DNA of 10,291 nucleotides from Flavobacterium sp. (GCA_023253295.1 JALRGZ010000208.1:1-10291), one strand, 5' to 3'; shown: positions 1 to 6,675, counted from the first letter of the stretch. Notes: generated by a model from the sequence alone, not told the origin. Translations and numbers: made by a program.

Positions 1-416
1 TGTGATTTGTTCACATCATCATTGGCTTTTATAAAAGAGGCGTCTTCGCCAATTTTTAAACCTTTTAAAATTTGTGCTCTGTTAGCAATAACTTCATTGA
101 CATTCATGTTGCTTTGCGTTCCGGAGCCCGTTTGCCAAATCACTAAAGGAAATTGATCTTCTAGCTTTCCTTCTAAAATTTCATCACAAACGCTCGCGAT
201 AGCATCTCTTTTATCAATACTTAAAACACCTAAATCACAATTAGCGAAAGCAGCTGCTTTTTTTAAATAAGCAAAACCAATAATAATTGCTGTAGGCATT
301 GAAGCCGAAGGACCAATTTTGAAATTATTTCGCGAACGTTCGGTTTGCGCTCCCCAATATTTGTCGTAAGGAACTTTAACTTCGCCCATGGTGTCTTTTT
401 CTATTCGGTATTGCAT
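1..416 (-). CDS. fumC: Fumarate hydratase class II, N-terminal part (cut by window edge)
   Basis: Class II fumarase catalyses the reversible hydration of fumarate to L-malate in the cytosolic TCA cycle as a homotetramer without an iron-sulfur cluster. Only the first 138 codons are present; the gene runs off the left edge. The N-terminus reads MQYRIEKDTMGEVKVP, followed by the family's YWGAQTERSRNNF block at about residues 20-32. The diagnostic substrate-site block TGSGTQSNMNVNEVIANRA lies at residues 96-113. The last visible residues (DDVNKS) lead into the conserved SSND segment. The ATG at 416-414 fits the usual class II start. This fold also occurs in aspartase and argininosuccinate lyase, but the TERSRNNF and GTQSNMN blocks favour fumarase. 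No perfect -7 box is seen upstream. Two 7-of-8 matches (TACATTTA on the minus strand) occur at 482-501. Confidence 0.95.
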   Translation of the reverse strand, partial: MQYRIEKDTMGEVKVPYDKYWGAQTERSRNNFKIGPSASMPTAIIIGFAYLKKAAAFANCDLGVLSIDKRDAIASVCDEILEGKLEDQFPLVIWQTGSGTQSNMNVNEVIANRAQILKGLKIGEDASFIKANDDVNKS

Positions 417-481
417 GATTATGAATTTGTATTTTAGGTGATTTTAGCTTGATTGACTTTTTTAATTAACAAAAAGCTGTT

Positions 482-501
482 TAAATGTACGCATAAATGT
501 A
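482..501. repeat. Short direct repeat TAAATGTA x2 between divergent genes
   Basis: The octamer TAAATGTA occurs at 482-489 and again at 494-501, separated by CGCA, so the starts are 12 bp apart. It lies between fumC (leftward) and the promoter of the small membrane protein (rightward). Read on the minus strand each copy is TACATTTA, one base from the Bacteroidota -7 consensus TAnnTTTG, so it may be a weak or doubled fumC promoter or a regulator site. AT-rich chance repetition is also possible. Confidence 0.35.
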
Positions 502-529
502 TTTTTATGAAAATTGACAGTTGATTTTA

Positions 530-560
530 TTGCTAAGAAAAAAATTAACTGCTACATTTG
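530..560 (+). promoter_or_regulatory. Bacteroidota-type promoter of the small membrane protein
   Basis: A -33 TTG at 530-532 is followed by a 20-bp spacer and TACATTTG at 553-560, a full match to the TAnnTTTG -7 consensus used by the Bacteroidota primary sigma factor. Transcription would start near 565-568, giving a leader of about 20 nt before the ATG at 587. This placement rules out the upstream TTG at 521 as the start codon of the downstream frame. Confidence 0.75.
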
Positions 561-586
561 TGGCTACATTCAAAATTCCGGAAAAC

Positions 587-751
587 ATGTTTGAATTTTC
601 ACAGTATTTAGGCTTTTTACTTTTCTTAACCATCCTTACAATGGGGTTCTGGTTAATGTTTTTCCTGGTTAGCTTCGTATCTTATTGGGTAGGAGGTGCT
701 ACATGGGAGAGATTCAAAGAAAAGAGAGCAAAAAAACAAGAGTCTCTATAA
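587..751 (+). CDS. Small single-gene membrane protein, 54 residues, unknown function
   Basis: I do not recognise a named family. The product from ATG 587 starts MFEFSQYLGF, has a long hydrophobic stretch from about residue 6 to 33 (one long or two short membrane segments), then a soluble basic tail with WERFKEKRAKKQ. The positive tail predicts that the C-terminus stays in the cytoplasm. The frame is open from TTG 521, but the TAnnTTTG promoter at 553-560 lies inside that extension, so the ATG at 587 is chosen. The leader is A-rich (GAAAAC before the ATG) with no Shine-Dalgarno sequence, as usual in this phylum. The gene is monocistronic, with its own promoter and a strong hairpin terminator 12 nt after the stop. 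That framing supports it being a real gene. Its role is unknown; a small inner-membrane accessory protein is only an inference. Confidence 0.7.
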   Translation: MFEFSQYLGFLLFLTILTMGFWLMFFLVSFVSYWVGGATWERFKEKRAKKQESL

Positions 752-763
752 TGGAGATTTAAT

Positions 764-793
764 AAAAAAGGATTCGTAATTGAATCCTTTTTT
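764..793 (+). terminator. Rho-independent terminator after the small membrane protein
   Basis: A 12-bp perfect stem (AAAAAAGGATTC at 764-775 pairing with GAATCCTTTTTT at 782-793) encloses the loop GTAATT, and the T run continues past the stem to 796. It begins 12 nt after the stop at 751. The A run on the left arm would also give a T tract on the minus strand, so it may act in both directions. Confidence 0.9.
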
Positions 794-860
794 TTTACCT
801 TTTTTACTGTTAAGAAATTAAGTAAATGTTCAATTAGAACTTGAACAGACTTTAATCTAT

Positions 861-891
861 AAAAAAAGACCTGTTTTTACAGGTCTTTTTT
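861..891 (-). terminator. Rho-independent terminator after the outer-membrane receptor
   Basis: A perfect stem GACCTGT (868-874) / ACAGGTC (879-885) with loop TTTT is flanked by an A run (861-867) and a T run (886-891). On the minus strand the hairpin is followed by seven T residues and starts 7 nt after the receptor stop codon (899-901). It is symmetric and could also stop readthrough from the left. Confidence 0.9.
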
Positions 892-898
892 AGTTGTA

Positions 899-3382
899 TT
901 ATCCAGGGAAATCCATATCTCCACCGCCGTCATTGTTATTTCTTTGTTGCTTTGGTTTATCCGTTTTTTTCATGTTCAAACGGTAAGTGAATGATAGATT
1001 GAATTGTCTTCTTCTAAACTGATATTCACTATAAGAACTTACGCTTGTTAAATTCGTTTCCGAAATCATTTTTCTGGAATTAAAAATATCACTGATGTTG
1101 AAAGCTATTGTTCCTTTGTCTTTTAATACATCTTTACTGAAAGCGGTATTGATAACATAATTGCCTAAACTCTTTCCTTGAGCCGTTTTTTTAGGTCCAA
1201 AATACATTCCGTTAATTTGCCAATCAATTTTGTATGGTAATGTTAATCGGGAGCTTAATCTAGAAAACCAAGAGAAAGCTTCGTTATTAAGGTTTTGTGT
1301 TTTTACTTCATCGTTGATATTGGTGTAGGTGTAATTTCCTGTTGTTTTAGAATTAGAAAGATTGAAACTACCATTTAATTTCCAAATTTTAAGCGGACTG
1401 TAATTTAAAGTAAATTCCATACCTAATTGTTGTTCTTTACCAACATTTATAGGACTGCTTAATACCACTGGGTTGTTACCTACATAATCTCCGGTTTCTG
1501 TTCTTACGAATGAAAACACATTTTTAGTGTTTTCAAAAAACACAGAGGAACTTAAGGTTAATTTTTCCCAACGCATTAAATAACCAATATCAAATTTATC
1601 TGTAAAAGAAGGATTTAAATCAGGATTACCTCTAAACAAGTTGATGTTACTTGAATAGTTGGTAGCTGGATTTAAGAAACGTCCTCTAGGTCTCGACAAA
1701 CGTTTACTATAGCTTAAAGACAAACTGCTTTCATCATTAAGTTGGTAGTTTATGAAAGCACTAGGAAAGAAGTTGTTGTATTTTTTAGTGTTATAACTAA
1801 TGTTCGGTTCACGTAATGAATTGATATCAATATTAGTATCTTCCCATCTTAAACCAAATAAATAGGAGAATTTATTTAATTTAAAACCATATTGTGTGTA
1901 TAGGGCATTGATACGTTCCTTGTATTGTAATGTGTTTGAAAGATAATCGTTAACAGAGCCATCTACGATAACTTCATAAGGATTTCTTATATTATTAAAA
2001 TTTCCTTTGTAACCCATTTCAAATTGGCTTCCATTTTCAAAAGGCAAAACATAATCCGTTTGTACCTGAAATTGATATTGTTTTTGATTATTAGCTGTTT
2101 CATTAATTTTTACAGGGTCACTACTTCCAACTGTTTGGTCTTTTATTAATGAATTGTCTTTGTCTTTATTTGTTGCATATGAAAGGTCAACGGTCCATTT
2201 GTGTCCTTTGTCATTAAAGTTTTTCAGAAAATTAGATGCAAATTCCCAATCTTTTCCAATATCATCACCCACACCATTACGGTAACGAGTTGAAGTATAG
2301 TTGCGGTTTGCATCATAAGATAGAAATCTTACGTTGTCATAGTTAGTACCACTATTATCTCTGAAACTAACAGAGTTGGTCCAAAAAGTATTAGGAGCAA
2401 TGGTCCATTCTACACCGGTTTTACTGGAAATTCCTTTTCTGATACGTTCTGTATTTTTGTCCTCGTCAGTGTAACCAATGATATTCTTATCACTGTCAAA
2501 TAATTTAGAGTTGGTTAAACCAGCTCCTTTATTGGTTCTGTAATTATATCCTGTAGAAGTGAAGAAGTTTAATTTTTTAGTTTTAAAATTCAAATCACCA
2601 CTAATTCCATAAGTTTCAGGAATTCCTGTCGAAGCAATAAAACTTCCGTTAAAACCTAAGTTTTTCCCTTTTTTCAAAACAATATTTAAAATTCCGGCAC
2701 CACCTTCGGCATCATAACGAGCAGATGGATTGGTGATGACTTCTACTTTGTCAATTGCATCGGCAGGAATTAGGCGTAAAGCTTCTGCCATATTCAAGGA
2801 GTTAGAAGGGCGTCCATCAATAAAAATACGTACGTTTTCGTTACCTCTCAAGCTTACATTTCCTTCTACGTCAACTGTTACTGAAGGAACATTTTCCAAA
2901 ACGTCGCTTACAGTTCCTCCTTTTACAATCATATCCTGACCAACGTTGTATACTTTTTTGTCCAACTTAATATCTACAGTAGATTTTTCGGCACGAACCA
3001 CCACTTCATTTAATTGCGCTGCGTCTTCAGTAAGTGTAATAGTTCCTAAATCGGTGTTTTTCTGAAGATTGCGTTGGTTGAATTCTATTGCTTTAAAAGA
3101 GATAAATTCAATTTTAATATTGTAAATACCCGGAGTAACTTCAATGGTAAAATTTCCTTTCGCATTTGTAATTCCACCTGTAATTGCTTTAGGATTTTTA
3201 GTGTCTGTAATTGTTATTGTAGCATATTCAAGAGGTTGTTTCGTTGTTTTTTCTATTACAGTTCCTGTAATTTTTACTCTTTCTTTGATTGGATCAATAA
3301 CAGAATTTATTGTTTCTGCATAATTGTTTAGGCAAATAAAAAGTAAGCTTAAGCTTAAAAAGATTCTTAATGGTTGTCGCAT
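899..3382 (-). CDS. Outer-membrane beta-barrel receptor, TonB-dependent-receptor-like (CPR-plug-barrel)
   Basis: An 827-residue outer-membrane protein. Residues 1-22 form a signal peptide (cleavage likely after CLNNYA). A carboxypeptidase-regulatory-like beta-sandwich follows at about 36-120 (KITGTVIEKTTKQPLEYATI). The LNEVVV linker at 124-129 is typical of Bacteroidota receptors. A plug domain spans about 140-238 (SDVLENVPSV, GNVSLRGNENVRIFIDGRPS, PSARYDAEGGAGILNIVLKK). The rest is a barrel of the 'outer membrane beta-barrel family protein' type. The last barrel strand appears to be RRQFNLSFTYRLN; it is followed by a polar tail of about 23 residues ending NNNDGGGDMDFPG. There is no adjacent SusD-like lipoprotein, so this is not a classical polysaccharide utilisation pair. 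The ligand is unknown. A weak promoter candidate (TTG, 19 bp, ATAATTTG) lies at 3436-3465, but cotranscription from the reductase gene 83 nt upstream is possible. Confidence 0.9.
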   Translation of the reverse strand: MRQPLRIFLSLSLLFICLNNYAETINSVIDPIKERVKITGTVIEKTTKQPLEYATITITDTKNPKAITGGITNAKGNFTIEVTPGIYNIKIEFISFKAIEFNQRNLQKNTDLGTITLTEDAAQLNEVVVRAEKSTVDIKLDKKVYNVGQDMIVKGGTVSDVLENVPSVTVDVEGNVSLRGNENVRIFIDGRPSNSLNMAEALRLIPADAIDKVEVITNPSARYDAEGGAGILNIVLKKGKNLGFNGSFIASTGIPETYGISGDLNFKTKKLNFFTSTGYNYRTNKGAGLTNSKLFDSDKNIIGYTDEDKNTERIRKGISSKTGVEWTIAPNTFWTNSVSFRDNSGTNYDNVRFLSYDANRNYTSTRYRNGVGDDIGKDWEFASNFLKNFNDKGHKWTVDLSYATNKDKDNSLIKDQTVGSSDPVKINETANNQKQYQFQVQTDYVLPFENGSQFEMGYKGNFNNIRNPYEVIVDGSVNDYLSNTLQYKERINALYTQYGFKLNKFSYLFGLRWEDTNIDINSLREPNISYNTKKYNNFFPSAFINYQLNDESSLSLSYSKRLSRPRGRFLNPATNYSSNINLFRGNPDLNPSFTDKFDIGYLMRWEKLTLSSSVFFENTKNVFSFVRTETGDYVGNNPVVLSSPINVGKEQQLGMEFTLNYSPLKIWKLNGSFNLSNSKTTGNYTYTNINDEVKTQNLNNEAFSWFSRLSSRLTLPYKIDWQINGMYFGPKKTAQGKSLGNYVINTAFSKDVLKDKGTIAFNISDIFNSRKMISETNLTSVSSYSEYQFRRRQFNLSFTYRLNMKKTDKPKQQRNNNDGGGDMDFPG

Positions 3383-3465
3383 TTCTATATTTTTTGTTTT
3401 TCTTTTGAATAGAAAAAATAGATTTGGTTTAAAATCAAATTATTAAATAAATGTTAAAATCACAA

Positions 3466-3813
3466 TTATTTTTGAAAGAAGGCTTCTATTTTATCCATAT
3501 CTCGAGCTATAATTGCTTCGTTGTCTTTGATGAGTATAGGTCTTTCTATTAAAATAGGGTGATTAATCATTGCCTGAATTAGTGCTTCATCTGATATTTC
3601 TTGATTTTTATAATTTTCAATCCAAACTTTTTCTTTTTGACGAATAATATCCATCGGTTTTAAATTTAGTTTTTCCAATAGTGTTTTAAGTTCTTCAGCA
3701 CTAGGAGTTTCGTCTAAATATTTAATGATTTTATATTCTTGATTGTTGTTGTCTAAAAAAGCCAAACAATTTCTTGATTTTCCACAACGTGGATTATGAT
3801 ATACTTTAATCAT
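3466..3813 (-). CDS. arsC: ArsC/YfgD-family thioredoxin-fold reductase (annotated as glutaredoxin-type arsenate reductase)
   Basis: A 115-residue cytosolic protein of the glutaredoxin-coupled ArsC family, which reduces arsenate to arsenite through one catalytic cysteine and glutathione/glutaredoxin in studied members. The N-terminus carries the signature YHNPRCGKSRNCLAFL with catalytic Cys10. The three arginines that bind oxyanion in E. coli ArsC have counterparts here: Arg58 (IIRQKE), Arg91 (ILIERPI) and Arg104 (IIARD). The RQKE and EALIQAM blocks resemble the E. coli paralogue YfgD more than plasmid ArsC, and the length is that of the short YfgD-like form. There is no arsR, arsB or acr3 nearby, so a resistance role is unproven. 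It starts at ATG 3813-3811, behind a -7-like box at 3860-3867. The stop lies 83 nt before the outer-membrane receptor. Confidence 0.85.
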   Translation of the reverse strand: MIKVYHNPRCGKSRNCLAFLDNNNQEYKIIKYLDETPSAEELKTLLEKLNLKPMDIIRQKEKVWIENYKNQEISDEALIQAMINHPILIERPILIKDNEAIIARDMDKIEAFFQK

Positions 3814-3859
3814 GAATTCTATTTTTAAAGTTTAAAATAAAAGGGTAATTTCGAAGATG

Positions 3860-3867
3860 CAAAAATA
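3860..3867 (-). promoter_or_regulatory. Candidate -7 box of the ArsC-like gene
   Basis: On the minus strand this reads TATTTTTG, a full match to TAnnTTTG, 46 nt upstream of the ATG of the ArsC-like gene. No TTG is found at the expected -33 distance, so the call is tentative. The same stretch holds TAGCTTTTG on the plus strand at 3866-3874, one base longer than the consensus, which may serve the divergent CPBP gene. Confidence 0.45.
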
Positions 3868-3908
3868 GCTTTTGAAAGTTTAATAGTACTACTTAAATAG
3901 TTAAATAA

Positions 3909-4832
3909 ATGTTTATAGAACAAGGCATTCGAAAAGAGAATAAATTTTGGAAATATTTATTGGGGTCTTTGGTAATTATAGCTATGTCGTTTTTAGGACA
4001 ACTTCCTTTGTTAATTGCTGTTGTTGCTAAAACGATTTTCACAGGAGTCAGTTATCCGATGACGGAATATGATGTGATGCATTTTTTGGATTCGAATTTG
4101 ACGCTTTTTCTATTGTTGATTTCGTTTGTTTTTGCATTTGCCGCCATTTATTTTGTAGTGAAATATATTCATAAGCAAACAATGCTTTCAGTTACTACTT
4201 CCAGAAGCCAAATTGATTGGGGAAGGATAATGTATTCCTTTGGATTGTGGTCAGTGATTTCTATTGGTTCTACATTGGTGTATGCTTTTTCAAATCCTGA
4301 ATTGTACATTATGGATTTCAAACCTATTCCCTTTGCTGTTTTAGTAGTCATTGCGGTAGCTTTAGTGCCTGTTCAAACCAGTACCGAGGAATATGTTTTT
4401 AGAGGTTATTTGATGCAGGGATTTGGAAATTTGGTTAAAAATAAATGGTTTCCTTTATTGATGACTTCTATAATTTTTGGAGGAATGCATTTGTTTAATC
4501 CGGAAGTTGCTAAAATAGGCAATATTATTTTTGTTTATTATATTGGAACGGGATTGTTTTTAGGAATCATCACTTTGATGGACGAAGGAATGGAGTTGGC
4601 TTTGGGTTTTCACGCCGCAAATAATCTCATTGGAGCTTTATTGGTTACTTCGGATTGGTCGGCTTTTCAAACCCATTCTATTTTTAAAGATGTATCTGAA
4701 CCACATGCAGGTTTTGATGTAATTATGCCTGTAGTCTTGATTTACCCTGTGCTTTTGCTTATCTTTAGTAGAAAATACCAATGGAATAATTGGAAAGAAA
4801 AATTAACGGGTTCGATAGCTTCAAACGATTAA
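3909..4832 (+). CDS. CPBP family intramembrane glutamic protease (CAAX prenyl protease 2/Rce1-like)
   Basis: A 307-residue polytopic inner-membrane protein. It carries all three active-site motifs of the CPBP/ABI (Rce1-type) family: EExxxR as EEYVFR at residues 160-165, FxxxH as FGGMH at 190-194, and HxxxN as HAANN at 235-239. Hydrophobic spans lie at about 17-41, 65-84, 107-126, 141-155, 182-195, 203-224, 230-245 and 271-287. This fits about eight membrane helices with the catalytic glutamate and histidines facing each other inside the membrane. Bacterial members are proteases or protease-like proteins, usually with unknown substrates; some work in bacteriocin maturation or immunity, but nothing here suggests that. 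It forms a two-gene unit with menE, which starts 3 nt after its stop. The function in this host is inferred only at family level. Confidence 0.9.
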   Translation: MFIEQGIRKENKFWKYLLGSLVIIAMSFLGQLPLLIAVVAKTIFTGVSYPMTEYDVMHFLDSNLTLFLLLISFVFAFAAIYFVVKYIHKQTMLSVTTSRSQIDWGRIMYSFGLWSVISIGSTLVYAFSNPELYIMDFKPIPFAVLVVIAVALVPVQTSTEEYVFRGYLMQGFGNLVKNKWFPLLMTSIIFGGMHLFNPEVAKIGNIIFVYYIGTGLFLGIITLMDEGMELALGFHAANNLIGALLVTSDWSAFQTHSIFKDVSEPHAGFDVIMPVVLIYPVLLLIFSRKYQWNNWKEKLTGSIASND

Positions 4833-4835
4833 TTC

Positions 4836-5885
4836 ATGAAAAAGGTTACCTATAAAAATATTCACAATTTTTTTAAATTCAACGGAGTTCATCTTAATGG
4901 AAATGAATTGCGAGTGGCGGCCTATTATTATATCAAAGAAGGTGATGACCATGAAAGAGCTATGGGGGAATTTTTGTTGGATTGGTTTGATGAAAATTGG
5001 TATATCGATTTGCAAACATCCGGTACAACAGGAGCCCCTAAGATTATTAGAAAAAGCAAACAGGCATTAGTGAATTCGGCTTTAGCTACAGGTGATTTTT
5101 TTGATTTAAAACCTGGAGATACAGCTTTGTGCTGTTTGCCTGTTCAGTTTATAGCGGGTAAAATGATGTTGGTTCGAAGTTTTATTTTGGGATTAGCTAT
5201 TGATGTTATTCCGCCTAGTACTAATCCTTTGGCTATATTGGATAAAGAATATGATTTTGTAGCGATGGTTCCAATGCAGGTGCAAAATTCTTTAAATGAT
5301 TTACATAAGGTTAAAAAGCTGATTATTGGTGGAGCTAAAATGGATAGTAGTTTAGAACAGAAACTTCTTGGAATAAAAACTAAAGTATATGAAACTTACG
5401 GAATGACCGAAACGATTACGCATATAGCAGCCAAAAAAATAGGTAAACAAGCATTTTCTATTTTACCCAATGTGCATATTTCACAGGATGAAAAGGAATG
5501 TTTAGTTATTGATGCGCCTTTAGTGAGTGAAGAGCGTTTGTTTACTAATGATTTGGTTCAAATTGTAAACGATCAACAATTTGTACTTTTAGGACGAATT
5601 GATAATGTAGTCAATAGTGGAGGAATCAAACTAATTCCTGAAAAAATAGAAGAAAAACTAAGTGATAGTATTCCTTCTCGATTTTTTGTTGGAGGAATTC
5701 CGGACGCTGTTTTAGGTGAAAAATTAGTTTTAGTTGTTGAAAGTGATAAACAAGAATTTGATGATTCTATTTTTACAGTTTTGGACAAATATGAAAAACC
5801 TAAAGAGCTGTATTTTGTACCCGAATTTCAATCTACCGAAAGTGGAAAAATCAAACGTAAAGCCATTTTAAAAGCTTTAGAATAA
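4836..5885 (+). CDS. menE: AMP-binding enzyme, probable o-succinylbenzoate-CoA ligase (MenE-like, short form)
   Basis: A 349-residue member of the acyl-adenylate-forming (ANL) superfamily. In menaquinone synthesis MenE activates o-succinylbenzoate with ATP and CoA. Motifs appear in order: P-loop TSGTTGAPK at 61-69, adenine-site YETYGMTET at 185-193, the aspartate of TNDLVQ at 239, the hinge block GRIDNVVNSGGIKLIPEKIE at 253-272, and the C-terminal lysine in SGKIKRK (K338). The enzyme is about 100 residues shorter than typical MenE. The N-terminal subdomain before the P-loop is only about 60 residues, as in the short forms of Bacteroidota. Substrate assignment rests on size, the motif set and phylum pattern, since no other men genes are in view; another small acyl-CoA ligase is possible. 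The ATG is 3 nt after the CPBP stop (translational coupling likely), and the stop is 1 nt from the stop of the convergent regulator. Confidence 0.75.
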   Translation: MKKVTYKNIHNFFKFNGVHLNGNELRVAAYYYIKEGDDHERAMGEFLLDWFDENWYIDLQTSGTTGAPKIIRKSKQALVNSALATGDFFDLKPGDTALCCLPVQFIAGKMMLVRSFILGLAIDVIPPSTNPLAILDKEYDFVAMVPMQVQNSLNDLHKVKKLIIGGAKMDSSLEQKLLGIKTKVYETYGMTETITHIAAKKIGKQAFSILPNVHISQDEKECLVIDAPLVSEERLFTNDLVQIVNDQQFVLLGRIDNVVNSGGIKLIPEKIEEKLSDSIPSRFFVGGIPDAVLGEKLVLVVESDKQEFDDSIFTVLDKYEKPKELYFVPEFQSTESGKIKRKAILKALE

Positions 5886-5886
5886 C

Positions 5887-6585
5887 TTATTTATGTTCGA
5901 TAATTTCGGCGTTTAATTTATCAACGTGTAATAAACCAATTTTTTTATTGATTATTTTGATTACTCCTTCTTTTTTCAAACTGGACAGAATACGGGTTAC
6001 TTGTTCATCAGTAGTTCCGGCAAAATCGGCAATTTCTTTTCTGGAAAGGTTGATGTTTAATAAGTTGTTTGTATGTCCGAATTTTTTCAGCAAATACAAT
6101 AGAATATCAATTACCCTTTCGCGTACATTCATTTGAGCAATTTTCTTCACTCTGTTTTCGCTTTTATTTAATTCTGCTGCATAAAAAAGCATCATGTCAT
6201 AAGTGAACTCGGGTACCGATTTTAGAATAGAATGCATTACATCATTACTGAAATTGCATAAAACGGTATCTTCAATAGCCGAAGCTGCAATTAAATAACG
6301 GTTACTGGTACCAAATCCTCTAAAACCTATTGTATCTCCATCAGTACTTAAACGAACAATTTGTTCTTTTCCGTAAATGCCTGTTTTTAATACTTTTACT
6401 TTTCCTTTGTAGATGAAATATAGACCTTGCATGGGTGCTCCTTCAATCATAAATTGTTGGCCTTTTTTGCAAGTGTAATTGGTTTTTTCAGCAATAAAAC
6501 CCTGCATCTTTTCAAGATGTACATGTTTTTTTATAAAACAATTGCTGTTATCACAGTTAGTACAATTGGTGGTAATGCCTATCAT
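5887..6585 (-). CDS. Crp/Fnr family transcriptional regulator with an FNR-like cysteine set
   Basis: A 232-residue dimeric DNA-binding regulator. A cyclic-nucleotide-binding-like beta-roll spans about 24-125 (PMQGLYFIYKGKVKVLK, the GDTIGFRGF turn). A long dimerisation helix follows at about 128-152, then a C-terminal winged helix-turn-helix with SRKEIADFAGTTDEQVTRIL at 181-200. Cysteines occur at 8, 11, 16, 39 and 110. C8-x2-C11-x4-C16 resembles the N-terminal Cx2Cx5C cluster of E. coli FNR, and C110 in DTVLCNF aligns with FNR C122 by context. The protein could therefore hold an oxygen-labile [4Fe-4S] cluster. The recognition helix has E194-x2-T197-R198, close to FNR's ExxSR, so a TTGAT-like half site is plausible. 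ATG 6585-6583 is used. A TACATTTG box at 6625-6632 and a palindrome cluster lie upstream. Regulator family is certain; oxygen sensing is inference. Confidence 0.9.
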   Translation of the reverse strand: MIGITTNCTNCDNSNCFIKKHVHLEKMQGFIAEKTNYTCKKGQQFMIEGAPMQGLYFIYKGKVKVLKTGIYGKEQIVRLSTDGDTIGFRGFGTSNRYLIAASAIEDTVLCNFSNDVMHSILKSVPEFTYDMMLFYAAELNKSENRVKKIAQMNVRERVIDILLYLLKKFGHTNNLLNINLSRKEIADFAGTTDEQVTRILSSLKKEGVIKIINKKIGLLHVDKLNAEIIEHK

Positions 6586-6624
6586 CTGTTCTTGAATTTT
6601 GAGTTGAACTCGGTTTTACTTGAA

Positions 6625-6632
6625 CAAATGTA
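6625..6632 (-). promoter_or_regulatory. -7 box of the Crp/Fnr regulator gene
   Basis: On the minus strand this is TACATTTG, a full match to TAnnTTTG, ending 39 nt before the ATG of the regulator. No TTG stands at the -33 distance; that position is occupied by the palindrome cluster at 6646-6675, which suggests an activator-dependent or autoregulated promoter. Confidence 0.6.
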
Positions 6633-6645
6633 ACTAAAAAATTAA

Positions 6646-6675
6646 GTATTAATACGTAATTTTAATTAAAATTAC
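6646..6675. promoter_or_regulatory. Two abutting perfect palindromes, candidate operator
   Basis: GTATTAATAC (6646-6655) is a 10-bp perfect palindrome. It directly abuts the 20-bp perfect palindrome GTAATTTTAATTAAAATTAC (6656-6675). TAAGTA at 6643-6648 and TACTTA at 6673-6678 frame the whole element as inverted ends. The larger palindrome is centred about 45 bp upstream of the start predicted from the -7 box at 6625-6632, in the zone where Crp/Fnr-type activators bind. It is not the TTGATnnnnATCAA FNR consensus. As a hairpin it lacks GC pairs and an adjacent long T run, so it is unlikely to be a terminator for the DUF1697 gene. Confidence 0.5.

Noticed and set aside
521..586. 22-codon N-terminal extension of the small membrane protein from a TTG codon
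   Set aside because: A consensus -33/-7 promoter lies inside it (530-560), so the transcript would not contain the TTG; the ATG at 587 is better placed.
827..847. Inverted repeat TGTTCAA / TTGAACA between the two terminators
   Set aside because: It has a 7-bp stem with a 7-nt loop and no T run in the right place; two much better terminators flank it.
2730..3331. Two plus-strand open frames opposite the outer-membrane receptor gene
   Set aside because: They are antisense to strongly recognised plug and carboxypeptidase-regulatory domains and show odd Ser/Thr-rich or Cys/Phe/Asn-rich composition without family resemblance.
3436..3465. Promoter for the outer-membrane receptor (TTG, 19 bp, ATAATTTG on the minus strand)
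   Set aside because: The spacing is right, but the first two bases of the -7 box do not match TAnnTTTG; too weak for a separate entry.
3909..4832. Bacteriocin maturation or immunity role for the CPBP protein
   Set aside because: No bacteriocin-like small gene, ABC exporter or radical-SAM enzyme lies nearby; the partner is menE.
6656..6675. The 20-bp palindrome as terminator of the DUF1697 gene
   Set aside because: It is nearly pure A/T with no loop and no immediate T tract, so it would not form a stable terminator hairpin; an operator is more plausible.
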